A DNA stretch of 20,240 nucleotides, taken from contig JAFLJU010000161.1 of NCBI GenBank assembly GCA_022712835.1, forward strand, positions 1 to 20,240, given 5' to 3'. Within the stretch, counting starts at the first letter, position 1; the number at the start of each line of letters is the position of its first letter. Source of the stretch: Desulfobacteraceae bacterium (GTDB lineage: Bacteria; Desulfobacterota; Desulfobacteria; Desulfobacterales; Desulfobacteraceae). Under the pieces are notes generated by a model, which saw only the letters and a list, made by a program, of their open reading frames with translations, made no database searches and was not told the DNA's origin. Below are positions 12,745 through 20,240 of this stretch, one piece after another. The translations under genes and the position numbers were made by a program.

Positions 12745-15700
12745 TTATGAAACTTTGGCCTCATCCAATACTTTTCGAACCATTTGAGCCATTTCAGATT
12801 TAACAACCGGTTTCATAAGAAAACCCTTTACTTTATTAGCTTCAGCTTGTTTTTTGTTTATCCGTTCACTGAATCCGGTACAAATAATAATCGGAATATC
12901 CGATCGGATGGACATTAATTTTTGTGCAAGCTGGTCTCCAGTCAGGTTTGGCATAGTCATATCTGAAATCACAAGATCATAACCTTCTGGATTAGAATTG
13001 AAAGTTTCCAAAGCTTCTAAGCTGTTAGACCGAGCAGACACTTTATAGCCAAGGCGTTCGAGCATTTGCTTCTCAAGCCGAACAACCGATTCTTCATCAT
13101 CAACCAATAATATTCTTTCTGTACCAGTTAGTTTATCTAATACCTTTTCAGTTGAAATGGTTTCATCAGACTTCTTCATCAAAGGCAGATAAACATTAAA
13201 AGTCGTTCCTTTACCCACCTCACTGTAAACTTTGATATCTCCTTTATGCTCTGTCAAAATTCCGTAAACAACAGCGAGACCAAGACCCGTCCCTTTGCCT
13301 TTCTCTTTTGTTGTGAAATAGGGTTCAAAAATATTGTTCATTATTTCTTTAGGAATACCAACTCCATTGTCGGAAACGGATAGCATAACGTATTGACCCG
13401 GTTGCAATAGGCTGTTTTTTAAATCATCATTATCCAATATAATTTCTTTAAGCTGTATTGAAATTTTCCCACTTGCCTTTTCCACCGCATGATAGGCATT
13501 TGTTATCAGGTTCATGGCTATCTGGTGCAATTGAGTCGCCTCAGCCATTACCAAACCACAGTCCTTTTTAATATCCTGATGAATTTCGATATCGCTGAGT
13601 ATTGTTGAGCGGGTGAGTTTACAAACTTCTGTTAATATTTTTTGAAAACGAACTGGTGACAATTTATGTTCAGTTTGTCGGCTGAAAGCAAGGATTTGTT
13701 TGACAAGCTCGCTTCCTCTTTTCCCTGCATTAAATATTTCTTGTGCGCTTTCATGTTCAGGGCTGTCCGGAGGCAGGTCTTCTTTAAGCATCTCTGAAAA
13801 TCCAATTATTGGATATAGTAGATTGTTAAAATCATGGGCAATACCACCTGCAAGAGTGCCGATAGATTCCATTTTTTGAGATTGCTGAAGTCGAGACTCA
13901 AGGACATCCCTTTCTTTTTCAGCTTTTTTCTTATCAGTGATGTCAATCAAGAATCCATCCCAAATCACACTTCCATCCTCCATCGTATCCGGAGTTGAGC
14001 GTGCTTCAAGCCACCGTTCCTTTCCGTCCTTTAGATATCTAATAATTGCATGGTATAAACCAAGAGACTTAGCAGATTTCATAACACCTTCAAGAAACAT
14101 TTCCTGGTCCTCGGGATGCACCATAGCAAGAAATTCAGAGGGATCCTGCATAATATTTTCAGCGGCAACGTCCATAACTGACTTTACAGAATCATTGATG
14201 TATGGAAAAGAGAACGTGCCATCAAGTGTCATCTTGAATTGATAGACAACTGCAGGGGAGTTTTCTGAAAGTCTCCTATATTTTTTTTCATTTTCATGCA
14301 ACAATTCTTCAGTAAGTTTGCGACTGACAGTTTCCCAGGCATGATCAGCCAACTCTTGAATTGTACTAACATCATTTTCATTGTAATCACTTTCTTTGTT
14401 TCCAACACCCAAGACGGCAATGACGTCCCCATCTCGAATAACAGGTACGACAAGCTCACGGATAATAGGTGCATGTCCTTCAGGAAGACCTTTTTTGTTT
14501 GGAAGACTTGCATAATTATTATGGATTACGGGCTTTCTATCGCGGGCACAGTCTGCCCATACACCAGCTTTTGCAATCGGATAATGGCCTTTTGATCCTT
14601 CTGCCGTACACATATTCTTAATTGTATTTGTTGACCAGGTTTGGAGTGAGAGCATTTTTCGGATGTCATCATAAAAATGATAAAAACCTATTCTACTGTT
14701 GGTAAGCATTTCAGCCTCATCTAAGAATTTTGTAAGCAGTTCAGTTGACGAATGAGAGGAGGCATATTCCACGAGGGTTAATTGAGAGTTTTGTACACGT
14801 TCTTTACGTTTTCTCTCAGTGATATCACGAAGAAAAACAAAGAACTGACCCTCTTTCTCTCTTATATATGATGTACTGATTTCCACATCTATAATATGAC
14901 CATTTTTATGCCGCTGTTTGGTTTCAAACCGACCACTGCCTATAAACATAATGGTCTTAATTTTATCTTTTATTTCCTCCAAGGACATGCCCGCATCCAC
15001 ATCTGGGATTGCCATGCTTAAAAGCTCTGATTTTTTATACCCTATCATATGGCAATATGCTTCATTTACATCAAGGAAATGACCCTCTTTATTAATAATC
15101 CAAAACCCGTCAAAAGAAAGCTCAATAGTCTTTTTATACCTTTCTTTACCCCGATTCCGTTCAGTGATATCATGCAGAACTATCAAGGAAACATCCCCTA
15201 GGGGAACCATGTAAAATTCACAACGTCGTTTGGTACGATTTTTTATTGTTAAATCCCATTCTTGCATCTCGATATCGGTATTGTTGGCTACCGCTTTTTC
15301 AATAGAGACTTCCCATGAGCGTTGAACCTTAGCTCTATACTCTTCATCCGGGTATGCTATTTCCCACCATTTTTCAGCAGTTGACACATCATCAAGTGTA
15401 TATCCAAACAATTCTGTAAATTTGTCATTGAAGAAGGAAATATCTTGGTTTTCATCGGTAATTACAATTGGAAGAGGCAATTTTTCAATCATCTTTTTAA
15501 ACCGGGTCTCACTTGTTTTTAATTCCCGGGTTTGGGCTATGACTCGCCGACGTAATAACCCAACAATTAAAAGGGTAACAGTCAAACCCAATAAGGCACC
15601 AAAACCTCCCCAGGTTATCCAAGGAGGAAGTTCTCTCTTTGTGGAAACATGAAGCCATCGATCAAGATGCTTCTGGTAGGTAGATGTAGAATCTTTTTTG

Positions 15701-16407
15701 CCATTAATAAGGTATGCATCAATTTTTCTGAGAAGTTCTGCGTTCTTCCCCTTTGGGGTTGCAAAAAGAATTCCCACAGGATTGAAATTGATCCCTGTTG
15801 CCATAATTTTTCGATCGTTTATTTGAATAACCCCAAATAAACGACTAACAACCCCGACATCCGCCTCCCCTTTTTCCACCCGATCAAGCACATCGATGTA
15901 GCTTTTAGTTTCCACCACGGAATAAGTCACTCCAAAATCTTTGAGCAGTTTGACAAGAGCAATTGCATGGGCACCGTTAGGGCCCATCGCGATTCGCAAT
16001 CCAGACAAATCGAGAATGGAATTTACTTTGATCGAAGGACGTCGGTAGACAATTCCCCAATTGCCGACAATTGCTTCTGAAGAAAAATCAAATCTTTTTG
16101 CACGTTTTTTGGAATGAGCGATGCCGGTCAGTATGTCTATATCCCCAGCATCTAATTTTTCGAGAAGATTGCTCCAGCCATCTTCAACAAATTCAATCTG
16201 CCAACCCTCTATCTTTGCAACATCTTGAATAACATCAATTGCCAGCCCTGTTGGTATTGAATTTTTATTTCTAATTGTGAGGGGCGGGTTTTGACCAAGC
16301 CCGACTTTCACATACAGATTATTAGCGAGTGCTGATCCCGTCCACAGGATCAGCACAAACCAAATCAGGATTGGAAAGATCTGTCTTCCTATTTTAATAC
16401 TATCCAT
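12745..16407 (-). CDS. Hybrid sensor histidine kinase: SBP_bac_3 - TM - PAS - PAS - GAF - PAS - HisKA - HATPase - REC
   Basis: A 1220-residue membrane sensor. Residues 1-30 are a signal or anchor helix ending in SALA. Residues 31-250 are a periplasmic SBP_bac_3 domain (amino-acid-binding-protein fold), followed by a transmembrane helix (about 263-286). Then come two PAS domains (about 300-425 and 430-545), a GAF domain (about 560-700), a third PAS with its PAC part (HPEDQEMF, RYLKDGKERW), HisKA with phospho-acceptor His858 in GGIAHDFNN, an ATPase domain with N-box MNLITNAYHA, DNGVGIP and GKGTGLGL, and a receiver with phospho-acceptor Asp1149 in VISDMTMPN. The ATG at 16407 is preferred; TTG codons exist four codons earlier. 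No separate response regulator lies nearby, so output probably passes through the receiver to a phosphotransfer protein elsewhere. The ligand is probably a small polar solute such as an amino acid. Confidence 0.95.
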   Translation of the reverse strand: MDSIKIGRQIFPILIWFVLILWTGSALANNLYVKVGLGQNPPLTIRNKNSIPTGLAIDVIQDVAKIEGWQIEFVEDGWSNLLEKLDAGDIDILTGIAHSKKRAKRFDFSSEAIVGNWGIVYRRPSIKVNSILDLSGLRIAMGPNGAHAIALVKLLKDFGVTYSVVETKSYIDVLDRVEKGEADVGVVSRLFGVIQINDRKIMATGINFNPVGILFATPKGKNAELLRKIDAYLINGKKDSTSTYQKHLDRWLHVSTKRELPPWITWGGFGALLGLTVTLLIVGLLRRRVIAQTRELKTSETRFKKMIEKLPLPIVITDENQDISFFNDKFTELFGYTLDDVSTAEKWWEIAYPDEEYRAKVQRSWEVSIEKAVANNTDIEMQEWDLTIKNRTKRRCEFYMVPLGDVSLIVLHDITERNRGKERYKKTIELSFDGFWIINKEGHFLDVNEAYCHMIGYKKSELLSMAIPDVDAGMSLEEIKDKIKTIMFIGSGRFETKQRHKNGHIIDVEISTSYIREKEGQFFVFLRDITERKRKERVQNSQLTLVEYASSHSSTELLTKFLDEAEMLTNSRIGFYHFYDDIRKMLSLQTWSTNTIKNMCTAEGSKGHYPIAKAGVWADCARDRKPVIHNNYASLPNKKGLPEGHAPIIRELVVPVIRDGDVIAVLGVGNKESDYNENDVSTIQELADHAWETVSRKLTEELLHENEKKYRRLSENSPAVVYQFKMTLDGTFSFPYINDSVKSVMDVAAENIMQDPSEFLAMVHPEDQEMFLEGVMKSAKSLGLYHAIIRYLKDGKERWLEARSTPDTMEDGSVIWDGFLIDITDKKKAEKERDVLESRLQQSQKMESIGTLAGGIAHDFNNLLYPIIGFSEMLKEDLPPDSPEHESAQEIFNAGKRGSELVKQILAFSRQTEHKLSPVRFQKILTEVCKLTRSTILSDIEIHQDIKKDCGLVMAEATQLHQIAMNLITNAYHAVEKASGKISIQLKEIILDNDDLKNSLLQPGQYVMLSVSDNGVGIPKEIMNNIFEPYFTTKEKGKGTGLGLAVVYGILTEHKGDIKVYSEVGKGTTFNVYLPLMKKSDETISTEKVLDKLTGTERILLVDDEESVVRLEKQMLERLGYKVSARSNSLEALETFNSNPEGYDLVISDMTMPNLTGDQLAQKLMSIRSDIPIIICTGFSERINKKQAEANKVKGFLMKPVVKSEMAQMVRKVLDEAKVS

Positions 16408-16508
16408 CAGATACAACAATTAATGATATGACCATTAAGGAGTTGGTTGAGTGATTCATTTAAAAATGACTCCCTGATTTCTTTTTTTGATTGGGGTAAG
16501 GTGCCAAA

Positions 16509-16538
16509 ATAATAAATTAAAAAATTGCTCACCGTCAA
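16509..16538 (-). promoter_or_regulatory. Likely promoter of the hybrid kinase gene
   Basis: On the - strand TTGACG (16538-16533) and TATTAT (16514-16509) are 18 bases apart, each one base from consensus, about 100 bases before the ATG at 16407. The transcript leader would be around 95 bases. Confidence 0.55.
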
Positions 16539-16645
16539 GAACATTGCAAAAAAAACTTTACCATAGCACACTCCCATGAGGCAAGTACTTATGGTATAAG
16601 CCGTCGCGAGTTAAATTTCAAATTGAGTGACAACTTTCCAAAAGT

Positions 16646-16666
16646 AGTGCTCAGTGCTCAGTGCTC
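16646..16666. repeat. Three tandem AGTGCTC repeats
   Basis: Three perfect copies of the 7-base unit at 16646, 16653 and 16660, with a related AGTGCTG at 16700. They lie just upstream of the orphan hairpin terminator. Confidence 0.85.
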
Positions 16667-16700
16667 AGCATCAAGACGGCGGTGAGAACTATAACGTGTA

Positions 16701-16762
16701 GTGCTGGCTTTTTCTAAAAAAACACCGACCACAACATGTGGTATCCAGCATGCTTTTTTTTT
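16701..16762 (+). terminator. Terminator-like hairpin with no assigned gene
   Basis: GTGCTGG (16701-16707) pairs with CCAGCAT (16745-16751, one G-T pair); inside it ACCACA (16728-16733) pairs with TGTGGT (16737-16742). GC and nine T follow (16754-16762). This is the layout of an intrinsic terminator on the + strand, yet no + strand gene ends here. It could end a small RNA, or act as a leader terminator for the sensor gene at 17092. Confidence 0.5.
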
Positions 16763-16854
16763 CAGATAGGCGGGGTAAATTTATTTTGAGAATAAGAGTT
16801 GAGTTTCCAAAATCCGAATCAGACGTTTTGGTGAAAGTTCTTTTTATTCTCGGT

Positions 16855-16874
16855 CAGAAGTTTTAAAACTTCTG
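16855..16874. repeat. Perfect 20-bp palindrome
   Basis: CAGAAGTTTTAAAACTTCTG reads the same on both strands with no central gap. It lies about 220 bases before the + strand sensor gene. As DNA it would suit a dimeric regulator; as RNA it would need a small loop taken from the centre. Confidence 0.85.
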
Positions 16875-17091
16875 GCAGGCAATATCAGAAATTAAAATCT
16901 ACTCTATATATAGCATAATACAATTTTTATTCACTTGAGAATGTTGTCATTTCCCATGCAGTGAATTTCATTTTTGAAATTTAATCTGTCTTGTATTCAT
17001 ATAAATTGTATGTTGATTTCTCGTACAATTGATTTGAATAGTAAAATTATTTTGATTGTTTTATGGTTTAAAAAGTACTAATGACGGTGCT

Positions 17092-18660
17092 ATGAGATAT
17101 TTTATTAAATTAGTCGTATTCTCGATGGTGCTCATCTTAATGTCATCATCACTCCTTTTTCCCCAACAAACTATTAAATTTGGTCTACATCAAAACAAAC
17201 CATTAAACTTTCGGGATACAGACAGTCAAATCAAGGGATTAGTTATCGACGTATTCACCCACATAGCCGATAAAGAAAACTGGGAAATCGAATATGTCCC
17301 CTGTGCTTGGGGTGATTGTCTGGATAAACTTAAAAACGGTGATATCGATGTTCTAAGCGCTATCGGCTATACTCAGAAAAGAAATAGTATTTATGATTTT
17401 ACATCTAACCCCCTGATAACTAACTGGGGGCTGTTAGTGACACAACCAAACACAACGATTCAGTCTATTCTCGATCTGGACGGTAAAACAATCGGTGTCA
17501 TGAAACGCGCTGGTCATACTGTTGCGTTTCAAAAGCTTTTAGAAGATTTTAATATCAATGCAAAATACATGGTTGCGGATGACTTTTCAGCAGTGTTTCG
17601 TCTGGTACATGAGAAGAAAGTCGATGCAGGTATTGTCAACCGTTTGATTGCGTCACAATATGTAAATGACTACGATGTGGTGAAAAGTTCCATTGTTTTC
17701 AACCCGATTGAAATCCGCTATGCATTCACCAAAAATCGCCATAAAAAAAAGCTGTTGGCTGTTGATCGCCACATGAGTAAACTCAGGGAATCTCCGAAAT
17801 CAATTTATTTTCATTCAATAGACCGCTGGTTCAATGATAACAAAGAAACGGGTCTAATTTCTTCATGGTTGAAATGGCTGGGAATAATTACCTTATTGCT
17901 CATCGGCTTCCTGGCCATTTCGAATGCTGTCTTGAACTTCAAGGTTAAACAAAAAACTCGGCAACTGAAGAAAGAGATCTCCGAACGTAAGCAGGCAGAA
18001 AAGGCTCTAAAAAAAGAGAAAGAAACTCTTTCTATAATCCTTGAAAGCATCCCCCTTGGAATTGTTATGATTGATAACAACAACCAATACCTCTATATGA
18101 ATTCTACTTTTACAAGTATTACTGGATACACTTTAAAAGATATTTCATCTAAGGAAGAATGGTTTGAAAAAGTTTATTCAGATGTAGATTATAGAAAAAA
18201 GGTTGCTAAAGCCTGGGAAAGAGACATTCTTCATGATGGGCCTGGAAAAGTTCGGGAATTCAAAATCAAATGTAAGGATGGAAATATCAAACATATCGAA
18301 TTTAGGTCTTCCTTCCTGAAAAATGAAAAGATTTCCGTTTTGACTGATGTGACCACAAGAAAAAAATCAGAAGAAATGGTCAGAGAAAAAGATCGCCTGC
18401 AAGGTGTGCTTGAACTTTCTGGTACTGTTTCTCATGAAATGAGTCAACCTTTAATGAGTACTTTAGGATACTTTGATCTCATATTGATGGATATGCCTGT
18501 GGATGACCCCAATTATTCAAGAATCAACAAAATTCAAACACAATTAGCACGAATGTCAAATATCACTAAAAAATTGATGAAAATATCAAGATACCAAACT
18601 AAAAATTATCTTAATGGCAAAATTTTAGATTTGACAGAAACATCAAAAACTAAAAATTGA
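17092..18660 (+). CDS. SBP_bac_3 - TM - PAS - HisKA sensor lacking the ATPase domain
   Basis: A 522-residue membrane protein, paralogous to the sensor part of the divergent hybrid kinase. Residues 1-25 are a signal or anchor helix. Residues 27-255 are a periplasmic SBP_bac_3 domain (GLHQNKPLNF, GDIDVLSAIGYTQKR, ITNWG, RWF). A transmembrane helix spans about 266-287, a charged coiled coil 293-320, a PAS domain 315-430, and HisKA helices 440-505 with phospho-acceptor His448 in GTVSHEMSQPL. The protein stops soon after, with no N, G1 or G2 boxes, so it cannot phosphorylate itself. It may be phosphorylated by a partner kinase or act as a dimerising modulator. The ATG at 17092 is chosen for its signal sequence; TTG at 17056 is in frame. 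No good ribosome-binding site is seen. It is AT-rich relative to the flanking operons. Confidence 0.9.
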   Translation: MRYFIKLVVFSMVLILMSSSLLFPQQTIKFGLHQNKPLNFRDTDSQIKGLVIDVFTHIADKENWEIEYVPCAWGDCLDKLKNGDIDVLSAIGYTQKRNSIYDFTSNPLITNWGLLVTQPNTTIQSILDLDGKTIGVMKRAGHTVAFQKLLEDFNINAKYMVADDFSAVFRLVHEKKVDAGIVNRLIASQYVNDYDVVKSSIVFNPIEIRYAFTKNRHKKKLLAVDRHMSKLRESPKSIYFHSIDRWFNDNKETGLISSWLKWLGIITLLLIGFLAISNAVLNFKVKQKTRQLKKEISERKQAEKALKKEKETLSIILESIPLGIVMIDNNNQYLYMNSTFTSITGYTLKDISSKEEWFEKVYSDVDYRKKVAKAWERDILHDGPGKVREFKIKCKDGNIKHIEFRSSFLKNEKISVLTDVTTRKKSEEMVREKDRLQGVLELSGTVSHEMSQPLMSTLGYFDLILMDMPVDDPNYSRINKIQTQLARMSNITKKLMKISRYQTKNYLNGKILDLTETSKTKN

Positions 18661-18898
18661 AATAGTCAGACATAAATCCATTATGTGATGTGGCCAGGTT
18701 TCGGAAATACCAGCATGTTTTTGTAGAAATACTGTTCAGCGAGAATTGCTGCAAATCATTAACGGTTGTTGAAAAAATGATCATATTCTGCTAACCCTGT
18801 TGAACAGCCTGTGGTTTAGAAATACCTGGGAGGCCTGGGACCAAGGAATAAAAGTTCCGGGTGCCCGGAATAATAATCCAATTTAAAATGGTATCATT
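18661..18898. other. Intergenic region with short repeats and a palindrome
   Basis: No gene seen in these 238 bases. GAAATAC occurs three times (18704, 18726, 18819), CCTGGGA twice (18825, 18834), and CTGTTGAACAG (18797-18807) is a short palindrome. TTCCGGG-TG-CCCGGAA at 18855-18870 is described separately. Confidence 0.5.
18855..18870. promoter_or_regulatory. Inverted repeat upstream of the coiled-coil gene
   Basis: TTCCGGG-TG-CCCGGAA is a 7-bp inverted repeat with a two-base centre, 28 bases before the ATG at 18899. The position suits an operator or a hairpin in the leader. A related TTCCCGGAA occurs in the promoter spacer of the ABC operon (9514-9522). Confidence 0.45.
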
Positions 18899-19255
18899 AT
18901 GGCAGATTTAATTCAGGATCAAGCTCAGGATCAAAAACTTTTTGAGGTTCAGCACGAGAACCGGTATCTTAAGGAGACCATCATCGCTTTGCGGAGCGAA
19001 CTTGAATCCCTTGTTTTTGAAAAGGAACAATCTGTCCGGGATACAATTGCCTCCATGGTGGGCGAAATTGCTCATTTAAAAAAAACGATCACAGCGTTGC
19101 GGGATGAGTTGGAGCAACAAAAATATGCATATGAAGAGAAAATTTACCATGGGAAACGGGACAACCGGGACGAAAAAAATCAATTAAAGGCTATTATTCA
19201 GGCGTTACGCACAAAACTTGAAACAAACCCATACGGGAAATATAGAGGAAAATAA
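18899..19255 (+). CDS. Small coiled-coil protein made of three 36-residue repeats
   Basis: A 118-residue charged, helical, cytoplasmic protein of no family I can name. Its core is a repeat with period exactly 36 residues: E20 NRYLKETIIALRSELE, E56 IAHLKKTITALRDELE and E92 KNQLKAIIQALRTKLE, the pattern being ExxxLKxxIxALRxxLE. The segments between them are also helical and rich in Glu, Lys and Gln, so most of the protein should be a coiled coil. The C-terminus is short and basic (YGKYRGK). The ATG at 18899 lacks a clear ribosome-binding site. Its stop overlaps the start of the tandem-GAF gene (TAATG), so the two are translationally coupled, and I infer that it acts with that protein, perhaps as an oligomerising partner. 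Confidence 0.75.
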   Translation: MADLIQDQAQDQKLFEVQHENRYLKETIIALRSELESLVFEKEQSVRDTIASMVGEIAHLKKTITALRDELEQQKYAYEEKIYHGKRDNRDEKNQLKAIIQALRTKLETNPYGKYRGK

Positions 19256-20240
19256 TGCAATCCCCCAATGTCCTAACCAGTGACGAGCGGGAACGGCTCT
19301 ACCAGGCAGAGATGCTCTTAAACATTTCCCGGGAAATCGCTGCCCTGGATTCCCTGGATGAGATTCTTGAACGCCTCATGCACCTGACGGCAGATGAGCT
19401 CTCGGTTGAACGCTGCACCATTTTTCTCAATGACCCCGAAACCCAGGAACTTTATGCCAGGGGTGCCATGGGTAAATTTAAAGAGCGGATTCGCCTGTCC
19501 AATACCAAGGGGATTGCAGGCCTTACCTTTACCTCTGGCAAGGGCGTCATCATCCATGATCCCTATACGGACAAGCGCTTCAACCCTGACATTGATACCC
19601 AGACCGGGTTTGTCACCACCTCAATTTTGAGCACCCCTATTAAAACGGTCAAAGGGGAAATCATCGGTGTCACCCAGGCACTGAATAAACAAGAAGGGAA
19701 CTTTACTCAGGCGGACATGGGGATACTTTCTTCCATGGGAATGCAGACAGCCGTTGCCCTCCAAACTGCCCAGATGATTGAACGAATGAAGATCTCCCGG
19801 CAGGAAGAAATGGGTTTTTTAGATATTGTTGCCGATATCACCTCTGAAATAGAATTGGGGGCGTTGCTCCGGAAAGTCATGGGCGAGGCAACCAAAATGC
19901 TCCATGCAGAGCGGTCCACCCTGTTTTTAAATGATGACAAGACCCAGGAACTTTGGTCAGAGGTGGGCGACGGCATTGAGACAACCCAGATCCGGTTTCC
20001 CAATCATCTGGGGATTGCCGGGACGGTGTTTACTTCGGGCAAGACCATCAATATCCCCCATGCCTATGCAGATCTTCGGTTTAATCCGGCCTTTGATCGT
20101 AAGACAGGTTTTTTTACCCGTTCCATTTTATGCGTACCCGTGGTGAACAAGGATGGCAAAGTGATCGGTGTAACCCAGGTGTTGAACCGGAAAGGGGGGC
20201 CTTTTAAAGACGAGGACGAGTCCCGTCTTCGGGCGTTTAC
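19255..20240 (+). CDS. Tandem-GAF signalling protein, N-terminal part (runs off the window)
   Basis: The first 328 codons of a gene continuing past the end. After a short helical lead, two GAF domains occupy about residues 22-170 and 190-328. Both carry DxRFNPxxDxxTGxxTxSIL followed by GxxIGVTQxLN. The first ends NKQEGNFTQAD and the second NRKGGPFKDEDE, which resemble the NKFDE motif of cyclic-nucleotide-binding GAF domains in phosphodiesterases and cyanobacterial adenylate cyclases; the first lacks the final Glu and the second has Arg for Lys. By analogy the missing C-terminal part could be a nucleotide cyclase, kinase or phosphatase; that cannot be seen. The ATG overlaps the stop of the coiled-coil gene by one base, with AGAGGAAAATA before it. 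No membrane segment is present in the visible part. Confidence 0.88.
   Translation, partial: MQSPNVLTSDERERLYQAEMLLNISREIAALDSLDEILERLMHLTADELSVERCTIFLNDPETQELYARGAMGKFKERIRLSNTKGIAGLTFTSGKGVIIHDPYTDKRFNPDIDTQTGFVTTSILSTPIKTVKGEIIGVTQALNKQEGNFTQADMGILSSMGMQTAVALQTAQMIERMKISRQEEMGFLDIVADITSEIELGALLRKVMGEATKMLHAERSTLFLNDDKTQELWSEVGDGIETTQIRFPNHLGIAGTVFTSGKTINIPHAYADLRFNPAFDRKTGFFTRSILCVPVVNKDGKVIGVTQVLNRKGGPFKDEDESRLRAF

Larger units (their letters stand above)
16408..17091. other. 684-base structured, AT-rich divergent intergenic region
   Basis: No gene that I can support on either strand. It holds the kinase promoter, an inverted repeat TACCATA/TATGGTA (16559-16565 and 16590-16596), three AGTGCTC repeats, a terminator-like hairpin on the + strand, an 8-bp inverted repeat GAGAATAA/TTATTCTC (16788-16795 and 16844-16851) enclosing CCAAAA/TTTTGG, a perfect 20-bp palindrome, and a hairpin AATTTCA/TGAAATT (16964-16981). 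The last 200 bases before the + strand sensor are very AT-rich. The density of symmetry suggests regulation or a non-coding RNA. Confidence 0.6.

Noticed and set aside
16788..16874. Integron attC site or complete mobile element
   Set aside because: No core-site sequences, no integrase or transposase, and no target-site duplication that I can see.

Overview
The window looks like chromosome of a strictly anaerobic, probably sulfate-reducing member of the Desulfobacterota (Desulfobacteraceae-like). This rests on the dense set of anaerobe-type oxygen and superoxide defence genes (desulfoferrodoxin, rubredoxin, rubredoxin:oxygen oxidoreductase, rubrerythrin-like proteins), the moderate base composition and the long PAS/GAF sensor proteins. 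The genus is inference; no rRNA or tRNA gene is present to fix it.

Region 1 (28-2418, + strand) is a compact run: a stand-alone flavodoxin, what looks like the wreck of a thioredoxin gene, an aminoglycoside-phosphotransferase-fold kinase, and a rhodanese fused to a ferritin-like diiron domain. A 457-base gap follows, carrying four tandem 14-base repeats just before a small gene of unknown function (2876-3115).

Region 2 (3221-5570) is the oxygen-defence core. Desulfoferrodoxin (superoxide reductase) is on the + strand. It converges, across a strong 15-bp hairpin terminator, on a - strand operon reading rubredoxin, flavodiiron oxygen reductase, ferritin-like protein. Rubredoxin would pass electrons to the flavodiiron protein (O2 to water) and can also serve superoxide and peroxide reductases.

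Region 3 (5791-9418, + strand) holds an SRPBCC-SDR fusion of the TIGR01777 type, a 12-helix membrane protein of unknown function with a short tandem repeat at its C-terminus, and a DHH-family phosphoesterase coupled to it by an ATGA overlap.

Region 4 (9506-12509, + strand) is a polar amino-acid ABC transporter operon behind a good sigma-70-like promoter: binding protein (interrupted by what looks like one extra T), permease, ATPase, permease.

Region 5 (12745-18660) is two divergent paralogous sensors, each with an extracytoplasmic SBP_bac_3 domain like that of the neighbouring transporter. The - strand one is a full hybrid histidine kinase. The + strand one stops after the phospho-acceptor helices and has no ATPase domain. 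The 684 bases between them are AT-rich and unusually structured: tandem repeats, a terminator-like hairpin with no assigned gene, and a perfect 20-bp palindrome. Region 6 (18899 to the end) encodes a small coiled-coil protein built of three 36-residue repeats, overlapping by one base a tandem-GAF protein that runs off the window.

The most unusual items are the kinase-less sensor and its structured divergent region, the repeat-built coiled-coil/GAF pair, the 14-base tandem repeats, the thioredoxin remnant, and the rubredoxin with a shortened first metal-binding loop.
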